A DNA stretch of 20,088 nucleotides from CAYSND01 sp964642235 (GCA_964642235.1 CAZXOP010000027.1:1-20088); one strand, 5' to 3'. Positions 1-8,759 are shown, counted from the stretch's first letter. Translations and numbers: made by a program. Notes: generated by a model not told the origin, from the sequence alone.

Positions 1-134
1 GCCCCAAGGTGTCCCGGATTAAGAGAACAGCAAGAAATCATATACTCCCTTATTTCGGAGCAGAGAGTTTCGAGTTCTTTTATGTTTAGATTCTTTATAT
101 CTTTTGGAGTATTAACCCCTTCCAATAGGTTCAT
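1..134 (-). CDS. dxs: 1-deoxy-D-xylulose-5-phosphate synthase, N-terminal part (cut by window edge)
   Basis: The minus-strand frame starting with ATG at 134-132 stays open to the window edge, giving 44 codons. The translation begins MNLLEGVNTPKDIKNL and reaches NPGHLG, matching the start of DXS, where the NGGHLGASLG-type segment follows a short helical N-terminus. DXS is a thiamine-diphosphate enzyme that condenses pyruvate and glyceraldehyde 3-phosphate in the first step of the MEP isoprenoid pathway. Only the first few percent of the protein is visible, so no catalytic residues can be checked. The start lies 8 nt beyond the purA stop codon, so it is probably co-transcribed with purA. The call rests on a short stretch, but this stretch is distinctive. 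Confidence 0.8.
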   Translation of the reverse strand, partial: MNLLEGVNTPKDIKNLNIKELETLCSEIREYMISCCSLNPGHLG

Positions 135-142
135 TTTTTAAG

Positions 143-1408
143 CTATGCCTCTCTAATTATAGTCTGTTTCCTGTCAGGACCCAGTGATATTATTTTAATA
201 GGTACCCCGGTCTCTTTCTCAATAAACCGTATATAATTCATAAACTCAAATGGGAGTTCCTCTTCTTTGGTAATATTGGACAATGTCTTCTCCCACCCTT
301 TAAATTCTTTGTAAACAGGTTTAATATCGGCAAAAGTGTCAAAAGGGACTCTGTCGGTCTCTTCGCCATTTACTATGTAGGATGTTGCAATTTTAATGGT
401 ACTTAGAGTATCAAGAACGTCTGCTTTCATCATTATCAACTCCTTAACACCATTTATCATTACTGCATATTTTAATGCCACCAAGTCAAGCCAACCGGTT
501 CTGCGGGGTCTCCCTGTAGTTGCGCCATACTCCTTTCCTATATCTCTTAACTTTTGTCCAAGTTCATTGTCGAGTTCGGTAGGAAAAGGACCGCTACCAA
601 CTCTGGTACAATAAGCCTTAAAAATGCCATAGACATTTCCTACAGATGTAGGTGGAACTCCAAGACCTATACAGGCACCTGAGCAGATGGTCGAGGAGGA
701 GGTGACAAAGGGGTATGAGCCGAAGTCTATATCAAGTAGTGACCCTTGGGCACCTTCTGCCAAGACTTTCTTGTTTTCAACCTCTTTATTTATAAAGTAC
801 TCTCCATCTATCAACTTAAACTCTTTTAAAAACTCTACGGCTTCGAACCACTCACTCTCATTCTCCTGAGGGTCGTAAGTGTAATCGAACTGTTTTAAGA
901 AAGAGATATGTTTCCTTTTTAATGTTGCAAATCTCTCTTTAAAATCATCGGCAAGTGCATCTCCGACTCTAAGTCCGTTTCTTCCCGCTTTGTCCATATA
1001 TGTAGGTCCTATCCCTTTAAGGGTGGAGCCTATCTTAGAATTACCTTTAGCAGCCTCAGAAGCCGCATCTATTATTCTATGAGTGGGGAGGATAAAGTGT
1101 GCTTTTTTAGAGATATAAACCCTCTCTTTAACAGGTACATTAATAGCTTCAAGCTTTCTGCACTCCTCTCTGAAAATAATAGGGTCTATTACTACGCCAT
1201 TCCCTACTATATTGATAGTGTTTTTTCTGAAAACCCCGGAAGGGATAGTGTGAAGGACGAACTCAATCCCGTCAAAATGAATTGAATGCCCTGCATTAGG
1301 TCCCCCTTGAAATCTTGCTATTACAGGGTAAGTATCTGCTAAAACGTCTACTATTTTCCCTTTCCCTTCATCACCCCATTGTAATCCTAAAACAACGTCT
1401 ATTTTCAT
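143..1408 (-). CDS. purA: Adenylosuccinate synthetase
   Basis: A 421-residue protein of normal length for PurA, the cytoplasmic enzyme that joins IMP and aspartate using GTP in the first committed step of AMP synthesis. The N-terminal signature WGDEGKGK (residues 11-18) holds the catalytic Asp13. GGPNAGHS (35-42) holds His41, in the same numbering as the E. coli enzyme. The segment around STLKGIGPTYMDKAGR (near residue 130) is the conserved IMP-contact region, and TTGRPRRTGWLD (near 300) is the arginine-rich IMP/GTP loop. All expected motifs are intact. The gene lies 32 nt downstream of ssb and 8 nt upstream of dxs on the same strand, with no terminator visible between them, so a shared transcript is likely. 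Confidence 0.97.
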   Translation of the reverse strand: MKIDVVLGLQWGDEGKGKIVDVLADTYPVIARFQGGPNAGHSIHFDGIEFVLHTIPSGVFRKNTINIVGNGVVIDPIIFREECRKLEAINVPVKERVYISKKAHFILPTHRIIDAASEAAKGNSKIGSTLKGIGPTYMDKAGRNGLRVGDALADDFKERFATLKRKHISFLKQFDYTYDPQENESEWFEAVEFLKEFKLIDGEYFINKEVENKKVLAEGAQGSLLDIDFGSYPFVTSSSTICSGACIGLGVPPTSVGNVYGIFKAYCTRVGSGPFPTELDNELGQKLRDIGKEYGATTGRPRRTGWLDLVALKYAVMINGVKELIMMKADVLDTLSTIKIATSYIVNGEETDRVPFDTFADIKPVYKEFKGWEKTLSNITKEEELPFEFMNYIRFIEKETGVPIKIISLGPDRKQTIIREA

Positions 1409-1440
1409 TGTGATTTATCTATTTATATGATTATTGTTAA

Positions 1441-1899
1441 TTAAAACGGAAGATCATCCCCTTCGTCTAAAGAGATTTCAGGCTCTGCGCCAACAGGAGG
1501 CTGTGCAGCAGGTGAGTTCCTGACATTAGAAGAGGGTTGAGAGGGATAATTCCCTGATGGTTGACCATCTGTTTTTCTCCCTAATAACTTGAATGTATCA
1601 GCAACTATCTCAGTAATATATCGTGTATTACCATCCCTGTCAGTATAGGAGCGGCTACGAATTTTACCTTCAACAAAGAGTTGACTCCCTTTTTTAACAT
1701 ATTTTTCTGCAATTTCTGCTAAATTTCTCCAGCAAACAATATTATGCCATTCAGTCTGTTCTTTCTGTTCTCCGCTTTTATCTTTATACTTTTCAGTAGT
1801 GGCAATAGTAAAAGAAGCTGTTACAGCTCCGCTCTCCAAATGTCTGACCTCAGGGTCTTTGCCAACATTTCCAATCAGCATTACTTTATTTAGTGACAT
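1441..1899 (-). CDS. ssb: Single-stranded DNA-binding protein
   Basis: A 152-residue SSB. An N-terminal OB fold (about residues 1-105) begins MSLNKVMLIGNVGKDPEVR and contains WHNIVCW and the KGSQLFVEGKIRSRSY stretch typical of bacterial SSB. It is followed by a Pro/Ser/Gln-rich flexible linker and the acidic tip DEGDDLPF, the tail that docks replication and repair proteins. It coats single-stranded DNA as a tetramer in replication, recombination and repair. It is the first gene of a minus-strand group with purA and dxs. A weak promoter-like TATCTTAG lies about 30 nt upstream of the ATG (complement of 1929-1936), but its -33 partner is poor, so I do not list it separately. Confidence 0.97.
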   Translation of the reverse strand: MSLNKVMLIGNVGKDPEVRHLESGAVTASFTIATTEKYKDKSGEQKEQTEWHNIVCWRNLAEIAEKYVKKGSQLFVEGKIRSRSYTDRDGNTRYITEIVADTFKLLGRKTDGQPSGNYPSQPSSNVRNSPAAQPPVGAEPEISLDEGDDLPF

Positions 1900-1982
1900 A
1901 GCTATTTTTTTTATGATTAAATGACCTGCTAAGATACGACTAATAACTGATATGAAAAAATAAAAGTTATTGACAAGATTTT

Positions 1983-2013
1983 TTTGTCGTTTAATCGAAA
2001 TTAACTACTTTCG
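1983..2013 (+). promoter_or_regulatory. Predicted Bacteroidota-type promoter for the tandem MFS genes
   Basis: TTTG at 1983-1986 is separated by 19 nt from TACTTTCG at 2006-2013. This differs at one position from the Bacteroides -33/-7 consensus TTTG-N19-21-TAnnTTTG. The expected transcription start, near 2020, leaves an A-rich 5' leader of about 28 nt before the ATG at 2048, as is usual where Shine-Dalgarno sequences are not used. This is a pattern match only. Confidence 0.5.
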
Positions 2014-2047
2014 AAACTTGTTAATTAAAACTTAAAAAAATATTACC

Positions 2048-3475
2048 ATGGTTGAAAAAACTACAAAACTATTGAAGGACAGCCCGGCGGCACGTTGGAC
2101 CGCCCTTGTTCTTCTTGCTCTTGCGATGTTTTTCGGTTATATCTTTATGGATGTCATCTCTCCTATTATGGATATGATGGTGACTGATAGAGGTTGGTCA
2201 CCTGCTGACTACGGTCGATTTGCAGGATCGGAGACATTTCTAAATGTATTCTTTTTCTTTTTGATATTTGCCGGGATTATTCTTGACAAAATGGGGGTGC
2301 GCTTTACCGCTATTCTTTCGGGAGTGATAATGGTACTTGGGGCCTCCATAAATTATTATGCAGTCTCTCCAGCTTTTATGGGGAGTGCAATGGAGAATGC
2401 AATGAATCATTTTATGAATCTCCCTAATGCAGGTTGGAATATTACCCCATTCTGCGAGGGGATGCCTGCCTCTGCTAAGATGTCTGCTATCGGATTTATG
2501 CTCTTTGGTTGTGGTGTAGAGATGGCAGGGATTACAGTTTCGCGAGGTATTGTTAAATGGTTTAAAGGGAAAGAACTTGCACTTGCAATGGGGACAGAAA
2601 TGGCTCTTGCAAGAGTTGGAGTAGCAGTAGTTATGATTGGTTCACCTATAGTTGCTGTTAAATGGGGAGCTAACCCCGAGGTTTCTCGTCCTGTTTTATT
2701 CGCATTACTTCTTTTAGTTGTGGGGTTGATCTCCTTTATCTGCTATGCATTTATGGATAAGAAACTTGAGACTCAGATGGGAGAGAAGGGTGAAGAGAAA
2801 GACGATCCTTTCAAATTCTCCGACTTAGGGAAATTGTTCTCCAGTAAAGTATTCTGGATTGTCTCTATCCTCTGTGTATTGTATTACTCAGCGATTTTCC
2901 CATTCCAGAAATATGCTGTTAATATGCTCCAGTGTAACCTTGATCTTACTGCAGAAGCTGCCTCGAGGATCTTCTTCTGGTTCCCTCTGGGTGCCGCAGC
3001 CATTACTCCCTTCCTTGGTAACTTCCTTGATAAGAAGGGTAAAGGTGCGAGTATGCTTATGTTAGGTGCATTGTTAATGATAGTGTGCCACCTTACTTTT
3101 GCATTTATTCTCCCTGCTACGAAATCGTCAGTTATAGCTTATGCTGCTATTATATTATTAGGTATCTCTTTCTCCCTGGTTCCTGCTTCACTTTGGCCCT
3201 CAGTTCCAAAGTTAGTTTCTGAGAGATATTTAGGTTCAGCTTATGCAGTCATTTTCTGGATTCAGAATATGGGGCTTTACATATTCCCTATTATAATCGG
3301 AAGAACTCTCCAAAACACTAATATTGGTGTTACCAATCCTCTCGAATATAATTACACAGCACCGATGCTTATCTTCGCATCTCTGGGTGTTTTAGCTTTC
3401 TTCTTTGGTCTATGGCTAAAGGCTTTGGATAAGAAGAAGGGGTATGGATTGGAGTTACCAAATATTAAAAAATAG
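2048..3475 (+). CDS. MFS transporter, MFSD1/OFA-like (first of tandem pair)
   Basis: A 475-residue protein with about 12 hydrophobic segments in two halves joined by a charged cytoplasmic loop (around residues 235-255, rich in Lys/Glu). The loop after the second helix reads GIILDKMGVRFT, the MFS motif A (G-x-x-x-D-K/R-x-G-x-R). A second copy in the C-terminal half is NFLDKKGKG. The segment LVPASLWPSVPKL...ERYLGSAYAVIFWIQNMG resembles the conserved ALWP...P...LGTAYG...IQN region I recall from MFSD1-type and related carriers. It should be an inner-membrane secondary carrier for a small organic solute. The substrate cannot be read from sequence; a dipeptide or organic anion is only a guess from family resemblance. 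It is followed by a paralogue within 6 nt. Confidence 0.85.
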   Translation: MVEKTTKLLKDSPAARWTALVLLALAMFFGYIFMDVISPIMDMMVTDRGWSPADYGRFAGSETFLNVFFFFLIFAGIILDKMGVRFTAILSGVIMVLGASINYYAVSPAFMGSAMENAMNHFMNLPNAGWNITPFCEGMPASAKMSAIGFMLFGCGVEMAGITVSRGIVKWFKGKELALAMGTEMALARVGVAVVMIGSPIVAVKWGANPEVSRPVLFALLLLVVGLISFICYAFMDKKLETQMGEKGEEKDDPFKFSDLGKLFSSKVFWIVSILCVLYYSAIFPFQKYAVNMLQCNLDLTAEAASRIFFWFPLGAAAITPFLGNFLDKKGKGASMLMLGALLMIVCHLTFAFILPATKSSVIAYAAIILLGISFSLVPASLWPSVPKLVSERYLGSAYAVIFWIQNMGLYIFPIIIGRTLQNTNIGVTNPLEYNYTAPMLIFASLGVLAFFFGLWLKALDKKKGYGLELPNIKK

Positions 3476-3480
3476 TGATA

Positions 3481-4911
3481 ATGGAGAAAGCAGTTAAATT
3501 ACTTAGAGATTCTAAAAGTGCTCGTTGGATAGTATTGGCTTGTCTTGTGGTGCCAATGTTTGCGTCATATTTCTTTGACGATATGTTCTCAACATTGTCC
3601 CATATATTTAAGACTCCGGAACTATTGGAACTTGGGTGGGATGCCAAAGATTACGGATTCTATGCCGGAGGGTACTCTTTCCTCTGCGTGTGGGGAGGTC
3701 TTGTAATATGCGGTATGTTGCTCGATAAATGGGGTGTTCGTTTTACAGGTTCCCTATTTGTAGGGTTTATGTTAGGTGGTGCCATTTTGGTAGCCTATGC
3801 CATTTCCGACAGTTTCGCAGGGAGTGCTCTTAATGGATGGATGCTCTCTTTTCTTGCAAAACCCTCTCTTACACTTGCATATATAGGGTGTATGTTCTTT
3901 GGACTCGGAAGCGAGATAGCGGGAGTGGCGGTTACGCGCTCAATAGCCAAATGGTTTAAGGGGAAGGAGATGGCTTTAGCAATGGGGCTTCAACTCTCAA
4001 TAGCCCGTATGGGTACCGCTATGGCTTTTATAGTTTCGCCGATTTTGGTTATGGCTCATGATCCAGAGACTTCGGGATTTGTCTATCCTTATATGGAGAC
4101 TATTAAACCTGCACTGCTCGGTGTTGCTCTGTTAGTTTTAGGGGTGGTGGTTTGGAGTGTGTTTGTGGCTATGGATGCAAAGCACGACAAGCAACTCTCT
4201 CTCTCTTCAGGTAAGAAGGGGGTAAGTGTTGAGGATAAGTTTAAGTTTTCAGACATATTTAAGGTCCTGACCAATAAACATTATATTTTAATCTCTCTGC
4301 TCTGTGTCTTTTTCTATTGTTGTATAATATCGTTTAAGAAGTTTGCTACCTCTATCCTTATTCCCCGTTTCGATATCCCTATCGAGACTGCGAAACGGAT
4401 GGTGGCTATGATTCCTTTCTTTACCGTTGTCTTTACCCCTCTATTTGGTTCAGTGGTGGATAGAATAGGTAAGGCAACAAGATGGATGATACTTGGCTCT
4501 GTTTTAGTACTTATTGCTCATCTACTTATTGCATTTGCTCCTCAGGGGGTTCCTTTCTATGGCTATTTAGGAATTTCGATACTTGGTATCGGGTATTCAT
4601 TAGTCCCTGCTGCCATGTGGCCCTCTGTTCCTAAGATTATCCCGGAGAAGAATTTAGGTACGGCATATTCGCTTATTTACTGGATTCAGAATATGGGTAT
4701 GTTGTTGGTTCCTATCTTCGTAGGGGCAATAATAAAGAATACCACTGCAAAGGTCTTTACAGGGATTGACTCCTCGATAGTGGCTGCCGTCAATGCGGAG
4801 TATATCTTTATCGGATTAGGTATTACAGCAGTTACAGTCTCAATACTTCTTTTCCGTTCATCGCAGAGAAATCCACATTTGGCTCTTGATGAACCTAATA
4901 AGAAGAGATAA
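3481..4911 (+). CDS. MFS transporter, MFSD1/OFA-like (second of tandem pair)
   Basis: A 476-residue, roughly 12-helix carrier clearly paralogous to the gene just upstream. Both begin with K-L-L-(K/R)-D-S-x-x-A-R-W. Both carry motif A (here GMLLDKWGVRFT) and an A-x-T/V-R/S-x-I-A/V-KWFKGKE(L/M)ALAMG block, and both end with the LVPA..WPSVPK...LGxAY...WIQNMG region. I prefer ATG 3481, because MEKAVKLLRD aligns with MVEKTTKLLKD of the neighbour. A GTG at 3475 overlapping the upstream stop (TAGTG) would add only two residues, but could reflect translational coupling. The spacing makes the pair an obvious operon, perhaps encoding carriers of related specificity or a two-subunit arrangement. A bidirectional terminator follows. 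Confidence 0.85.
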   Translation: MEKAVKLLRDSKSARWIVLACLVVPMFASYFFDDMFSTLSHIFKTPELLELGWDAKDYGFYAGGYSFLCVWGGLVICGMLLDKWGVRFTGSLFVGFMLGGAILVAYAISDSFAGSALNGWMLSFLAKPSLTLAYIGCMFFGLGSEIAGVAVTRSIAKWFKGKEMALAMGLQLSIARMGTAMAFIVSPILVMAHDPETSGFVYPYMETIKPALLGVALLVLGVVVWSVFVAMDAKHDKQLSLSSGKKGVSVEDKFKFSDIFKVLTNKHYILISLLCVFFYCCIISFKKFATSILIPRFDIPIETAKRMVAMIPFFTVVFTPLFGSVVDRIGKATRWMILGSVLVLIAHLLIAFAPQGVPFYGYLGISILGIGYSLVPAAMWPSVPKIIPEKNLGTAYSLIYWIQNMGMLLVPIFVGAIIKNTTAKVFTGIDSSIVAAVNAEYIFIGLGITAVTVSILLFRSSQRNPHLALDEPNKKR

Positions 4912-4930
4912 CTTCTAAGGTCCATAAACA

Positions 4931-4970
4931 ATAATCCCCGTAAAAGCTGAGACTCTTACGGGGATTGTTA
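4931..4970. terminator. Bidirectional Rho-independent terminator
   Basis: An inverted repeat with core arms AATCCCCGTAA (4933-4943) and TTACGGGGATT (4956-4966), flanked by A-rich sequence on the left and TTATTTT on the right. It lies midway between the stops of two convergent genes, MFS 2 on plus and satP-like on minus, and could end transcription from both sides. Confidence 0.85.
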
Positions 4971-4983
4971 TTTTAATGTTTAA

Positions 4984-5544
4984 TTATTTTATAAGTGCAG
5001 TACCCACAGGAAGGACTACTTTTCCTGCTAAGTCATTGATAATGATAGAAGCCATCATATACCATGCTGCAAGGGCGCAAAATATAAGTTCGTAACCTGC
5101 TATTACATTAAATATGGGGTCTCCGAAATGTCCGATTACCAAAAGGAAAAAACCTAATAATAGTAAACCGAAAGTAATCGCCATAGCTTTATGTACTCTA
5201 AGTGAGGCTATAAACATTATAGCTGTATAGAGAGCCCAAGCGAGAAGGTAGAAACCGACATCTGATGCAGATGATACATATATATTATAGATGTTTAACA
5301 TCCAGATAATTCCTAATCCAATCCAAAAACTTCCATAAGCCACAAAGGCGCTGTAACCGAAATTGTTACCCATTTTTTGTTCTTGAAATCCGGCTATCAT
5401 CTGAGCAAGTCCCCCAAAGATAAATCCCATTGCCAATACAGGACCCAAACCAAGAAGCCCGATATTGTGAAACTGTAATAAAAGGGTTGTTAAACCAAAG
5501 CCGGCAAGTCCTACCACTGCAGGATTTCCAAATTTTTTCTCCAT
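4984..5544 (-). CDS. satP: Acetate uptake transporter family protein (GPR1/FUN34/YaaH)
   Basis: A 186-residue protein made almost wholly of six hydrophobic helices, the size and layout of SatP/YaaH succinate-acetate channels or carriers. The family signature N-P-A-x-x-G-L-x-G-F-G is present near the N-terminus as NPAVVGLAGFG (residues 7-17). FIFGGLAQMIAGFQEQKMGNNFG corresponds to the conserved second-helix/loop region. It should sit in the inner membrane and move acetate or other short carboxylates with protons. It begins 13 nt after the aroE stop and is last in the lysS-trmH-aroE-satP cluster, just before the bidirectional terminator. The symbol is given by family resemblance; orthology to E. 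coli SatP is not proven. Confidence 0.85.
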   Translation of the reverse strand: MEKKFGNPAVVGLAGFGLTTLLLQFHNIGLLGLGPVLAMGFIFGGLAQMIAGFQEQKMGNNFGYSAFVAYGSFWIGLGIIWMLNIYNIYVSSASDVGFYLLAWALYTAIMFIASLRVHKAMAITFGLLLLGFFLLVIGHFGDPIFNVIAGYELIFCALAAWYMMASIIINDLAGKVVLPVGTALIK

Positions 5545-5557
5545 GTTCTAATCTGTT

Positions 5558-6307
5558 TTAAAATTTAAGCGGCAAATATAGTATAGAATTAATGATTTCC
5601 CAAGCCGCTTCAGCCTGAAATGTCAGCCACTCCCTTCCTCCTATATATTTAGCACACTTTTTAGTATCAAGTGAAGGGTTACGATAGTTTGCCTCTATAA
5701 CTAATTTACCTGAAAAGTCTATATTAAGAATGGCATCAATCGAAAGTGGAAGTGTATAAATGATAATATCGTTTTGGTTTACAAGTTCTTTAATATCGCT
5801 AAAATTGGCAGCAGCAGGGGAGTGGTAGCCACTCTTTTTAAGAGAGTCAATAAACTCAAGAGTTTTTTCCTGATGGCGGTTTATGATAGTCGTCTCCAAG
5901 TTAAGGCTTAAGCTCGCTATGGCAGCAGCTCTTCCTGCCCCTCCGCACCCTATAACCAATGTCTTTAACCCCTCTATCTTATCGCACCCTTTAAGGATAG
6001 AGTTAGTAACTCCTACAAAATCAGTATTATGAGCCTCTACTCCTTCTTCTTTTTTAATAAGCAGGTTTGAAGCTCCTATCATTTTACAGATATTTGAGTG
6101 AAAATCAGCCCTTAAGAATGCCTCTTCCTTAAATGGAGCAGTGATATTTACAGCGTCATACCCCTTTTTGAAAATCTCAAAACCCTCTTCAAAACTCTCT
6201 GTCTCAATTAAATCATAGACAATAGAGGGGTCAAAATCGTGAAATAGGTGAGGTGACTCGCTATGCTCTATAGGGAAACCGATGAGCCCTAATCTGTATT
6301 TACCCAT
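5558..6307 (-). CDS. aroE: Shikimate dehydrogenase
   Basis: A 249-residue protein from the chosen start, close to the usual 245-290. The start MGKYRLGLIGFPIEHSESPH places the shikimate-binding S-x-S-P motif (SESP) at residues 15-18, as in characterised AroE proteins. NITAPFKEEAF carries the catalytic lysine, HNTDFVG the catalytic aspartate, and GCGGAGRAA is the dinucleotide-binding glycine loop. NRHQEK is the NRxxxK-type motif linked to NADP(H) use. It reduces 3-dehydroshikimate to shikimate in aromatic amino-acid synthesis. A longer frame reaches 6361, but its extra 18 residues precede the normal N-terminus and lie inside trmH. The chosen start overlaps the trmH end by 8 nt (ATGGGTAA), suggesting translational coupling. 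Confidence 0.93.
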   Translation of the reverse strand: MGKYRLGLIGFPIEHSESPHLFHDFDPSIVYDLIETESFEEGFEIFKKGYDAVNITAPFKEEAFLRADFHSNICKMIGASNLLIKKEEGVEAHNTDFVGVTNSILKGCDKIEGLKTLVIGCGGAGRAAAIASLSLNLETTIINRHQEKTLEFIDSLKKSGYHSPAAANFSDIKELVNQNDIIIYTLPLSIDAILNIDFSGKLVIEANYRNPSLDTKKCAKYIGGREWLTFQAEAAWEIINSILYLPLKF

Positions 6308-7088
6308 TATGTCTCTGTCTGACTGCTTCATAACATAATATTGCTGCCGAAACGGATACATTCAGAGAGTCCATCTTCCCAAGCATAGGTATTGATATTT
6401 TTCTCTCCGCAGCCTCTCTCCAAATCTGGGAAAGTCCTTCAGATTCTTTTCCTAAAACAATGGCAATACCTCCTCTCATATCCGTATCATAATAGAGCTC
6501 AGAGTCTTGAAGCTGTGCAGTAAGTATGGAAATCTTCTCTTTTTTTAACCACCCAATAGCCTCCTCCGAGGTAGAAGTTACGACTTGTTGCAGAAAAACA
6601 GACCCGATGCTTGCCCTTATCAGGTTCGGGTTATAGAGGTCGGTAAGTGGGTCACAAACAATAACAGCATCGACCCCTGTTGCCTCAGCACTTCGTAGCA
6701 CCGCCCCAAGATTTCCCGGCTTCTCTACCCCCTCAAGTACAATAATCAGAGGATTCTTCTTAAGTTTTAACCCTTCCAATTTCAACTCTCTGCTTTTGAA
6801 TACCGCTACTATCCCTTCGGTGCTTCCGCGCAATGCAATCTTCTCATATACATATTTGGAGACCTCAATGAGTGGGGTGTCAAACTCCTCTAACTCTCTG
6901 CTGTTAAAGAGTTCGGGACAATAAAAAAGAGTGTCGGGGAGGTAACCCCCTTCGAGGCACTCTCTAAACTCCCTTCTCCCTTCTACCACAAATAATCCCC
7001 TCTCCCTTCGCTCTTTTGATTTCTCTTGAAGCTGCAATAAATCCTTTATACGGGGATTTTGGACGGAGGTTATTTTGTCTATATACAT
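6300..7088 (-). CDS. TrmH/SpoU-family RNA 2'-O-methyltransferase
   Basis: A 262-residue protein with an N-terminal SpoU substrate-binding domain (residues 1-100, starting ITSVQNPRIKDLLQLQEKSKER, with FVVEGRREF) and a C-terminal SPOUT methyltransferase domain. The three SPOUT motifs are visible. Motif 1 is EKPGNLGAVLRSAEATG, with the conserved Asn and Arg. Motif 2 is IVLGKESEGLS. Motif 3 is IPMLGKMDSLNVSVSAAILCYEAVRQR, in the trefoil knot that binds S-adenosylmethionine. It methylates a ribose 2'-OH of rRNA or tRNA; the exact target cannot be told. Its ATG directly abuts the lysS stop codon (TAAATG), and its own stop overlaps aroE, so it is embedded in a tightly packed operon. Confidence 0.92.
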   Translation of the reverse strand: MYIDKITSVQNPRIKDLLQLQEKSKERRERGLFVVEGRREFRECLEGGYLPDTLFYCPELFNSRELEEFDTPLIEVSKYVYEKIALRGSTEGIVAVFKSRELKLEGLKLKKNPLIIVLEGVEKPGNLGAVLRSAEATGVDAVIVCDPLTDLYNPNLIRASIGSVFLQQVVTSTSEEAIGWLKKEKISILTAQLQDSELYYDTDMRGGIAIVLGKESEGLSQIWREAAERKISIPMLGKMDSLNVSVSAAILCYEAVRQRHNG

Positions 7089-8624
7089 TTAATTCTCCTC
7101 TTCCTTATGGGAGTTTTTTTCAGGGCGCATTTGAGGGAAGAAGAGTACATCCTGGATGGAGGGGGAGTTGGTCATAATCATGGCAAGTCTATCTACTCCG
7201 ATCCCCATTCCTGAAGTAGGGGGCATCCCATACTCAAGGGCACGGACGAAGTCCATATCTATAAACATTGCCTCATCATCCCCTTTATCTTTTAGTCGAA
7301 CCTGTTCGTGGAATCTTTCGAGTTGGTCGATAGGGTCATTTAGCTCGCTATATGCGTTAGCTAACTCTTTTCCATTCACAAATAGTTCAAATCTCTCTGT
7401 AAGTCCCTCTTTACTACGATGCTTTTTGGTAAGCGGAGAGGTCTCGGTAGGGTAGTCGGTAATAAATGTCGGCTGAATTAGGTGTTCCTCACAATACTCT
7501 CCAAATAGGGCATCTATTAATTTTCCTACCCCCATAGTCTTATCAGTGGGGACATGTAGTCTATTGCAGACCTCTCTAAGTTCCTCCTCTCCCATCCCCT
7601 CTATATCCACTCCTGCGTACTCTTTTATAGCATCTATCATCGGAAGCCTTCTATATGGCTTTTTAAAATCTATCTCTTTATCTCCAAGTGGAACAATAGT
7701 CTTACCATGAAGGGCAATAGCCACCTTTTCAATCATCTCCTCTACGAACTCCATCATCCAGATATAGTCTTTATATGCCACATAGATTTCAAGAACGGTA
7801 AACTCCGGATTATGAGTTCTATCCATCCCTTCATTCCTGAAATTCCTGGAAAACTCATATACTCCTGTAAAACCTCCTACTATTAATCTCTTTAGGTAGA
7901 GCTCATTAGCTATTCTTAGATAGAATGGAATATCGAGAGCATTATGGTGTGTAATGAAAGGTCTCGCGCTTGCCCCTCCCGGAATAGGCTGAAGAACAGG
8001 GGTGTCGACTTCTATATAGCCTTGGCTGTTAAAGAACTCCCGCATCGTAGAGACGATTTTAGTCCTTTTGAGGAAAGTCTCCCTTACATTTTGATTAACT
8101 ATTAAATCGACATATCTCTGTCTGTATCTCAATTCGGGGTCAGCAAAGGCATCATAAACCTCCCCCTCTTTCTCTTTAACGATAGGGAGCACTCTTAGCG
8201 ATTTGCTTAAAACTTTTAATGTGTGGCAGTGAATCGAGAGCTGCCCTGTCTGTGTAATAAAGGCATACCCCTCTATTCCGACTATATCCCCTATATCCAA
8301 CAGCTTCTTAAACACCGTGTTATAAAGGGTTTTATCCTCACCTGTGCATATCTCATCACGTTTTATATAGACTTGGATTCTCTCTTTTTCATCTTGTAAT
8401 TCGATGAAAGAGGCTGCTCCCATTATCCTTCTGCTCATTATCCTCCCTGCAATGGAGATTTCTTTAAAATTCTCTTTTTCGGGGCTATAATTATTTTTAA
8501 TCTCTTCTGTCGTAGTATTTACAGGGAATAATTCTGCGGGATAAGGGTCTATTCCCAATGCCTGAAGCTCCTTCAGAGCCTCCCTCCTGTTCCGTTCTTG
8601 TTCGTTAAGTTCCAAATGATCCAT
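7089..8624 (-). CDS. lysS: Lysyl-tRNA synthetase (class II)
   Basis: A 511-residue class II LysRS. An N-terminal OB-fold anticodon-binding domain (about residues 50-150, with ISIAGRIMSRRIMGAASFIELQD) is followed by the catalytic domain. Motif 1 includes REFFNSQGYIEVDTPVLQP. The lysine/ATP pocket includes PGGASARPF. Motif 2 is RNFRNEGMDRTHNPEFT, and motif 3 is GMGIGVDRLAMIMT near the C-terminus. It charges tRNA-Lys in the cytoplasm. Length and motifs are complete. It heads the lysS-trmH-aroE-satP cluster. The region just upstream contains a 74-bp sequence repeated at 11252. A TACTTTTG element (complement of 8654-8661) about 30 nt before the ATG could be its -7 box, but no convincing -33 box is seen. 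Confidence 0.97.
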   Translation of the reverse strand: MDHLELNEQERNRREALKELQALGIDPYPAELFPVNTTTEEIKNNYSPEKENFKEISIAGRIMSRRIMGAASFIELQDEKERIQVYIKRDEICTGEDKTLYNTVFKKLLDIGDIVGIEGYAFITQTGQLSIHCHTLKVLSKSLRVLPIVKEKEGEVYDAFADPELRYRQRYVDLIVNQNVRETFLKRTKIVSTMREFFNSQGYIEVDTPVLQPIPGGASARPFITHHNALDIPFYLRIANELYLKRLIVGGFTGVYEFSRNFRNEGMDRTHNPEFTVLEIYVAYKDYIWMMEFVEEMIEKVAIALHGKTIVPLGDKEIDFKKPYRRLPMIDAIKEYAGVDIEGMGEEELREVCNRLHVPTDKTMGVGKLIDALFGEYCEEHLIQPTFITDYPTETSPLTKKHRSKEGLTERFELFVNGKELANAYSELNDPIDQLERFHEQVRLKDKGDDEAMFIDMDFVRALEYGMPPTSGMGIGVDRLAMIMTNSPSIQDVLFFPQMRPEKNSHKEEEN

Positions 8625-8654
8625 TTTCTTCTCCTTATTATTTATATCAAAGAC

Positions 8655-8728
8655 AAAAGTAAGATTTTTTACTCAAATATGAATAAAAGTTTTAATTTTG
8701 TAGGATATGTCACTATATAAAAAATGGA
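8655..8728. repeat. 74-bp direct repeat, copy A (left flank of accessory island)
   Basis: Bases 8655-8728 match 11252-11325 in the same orientation over 74 nt, with three substitutions and no gaps. The copy sits immediately upstream of lysS. Between the two copies lie the winged-helix fragment, the secreted protein, the DUF2442 relic and the GG-leader peptide pair. It holds a perfect -7-like TAATTTTG (8693-8700) on the plus strand, with a poor -33. Confidence 0.9.
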
Positions 8729-8759
8729 GGATATTATAATGATTCAAATAATTATGATT

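Noticed and set aside
396..1285. Plus-strand ORFs of 60-72 codons opposite purA
   Set aside because: They lie antisense within an intact, fully recognised purA and show no family features.
6308..6361. Longer aroE start at 6361
   Set aside because: It adds 18 residues before the normal N-terminus and would overlap trmH by 62 nt; the ATG at 6307 puts the SxSP motif at the usual place.
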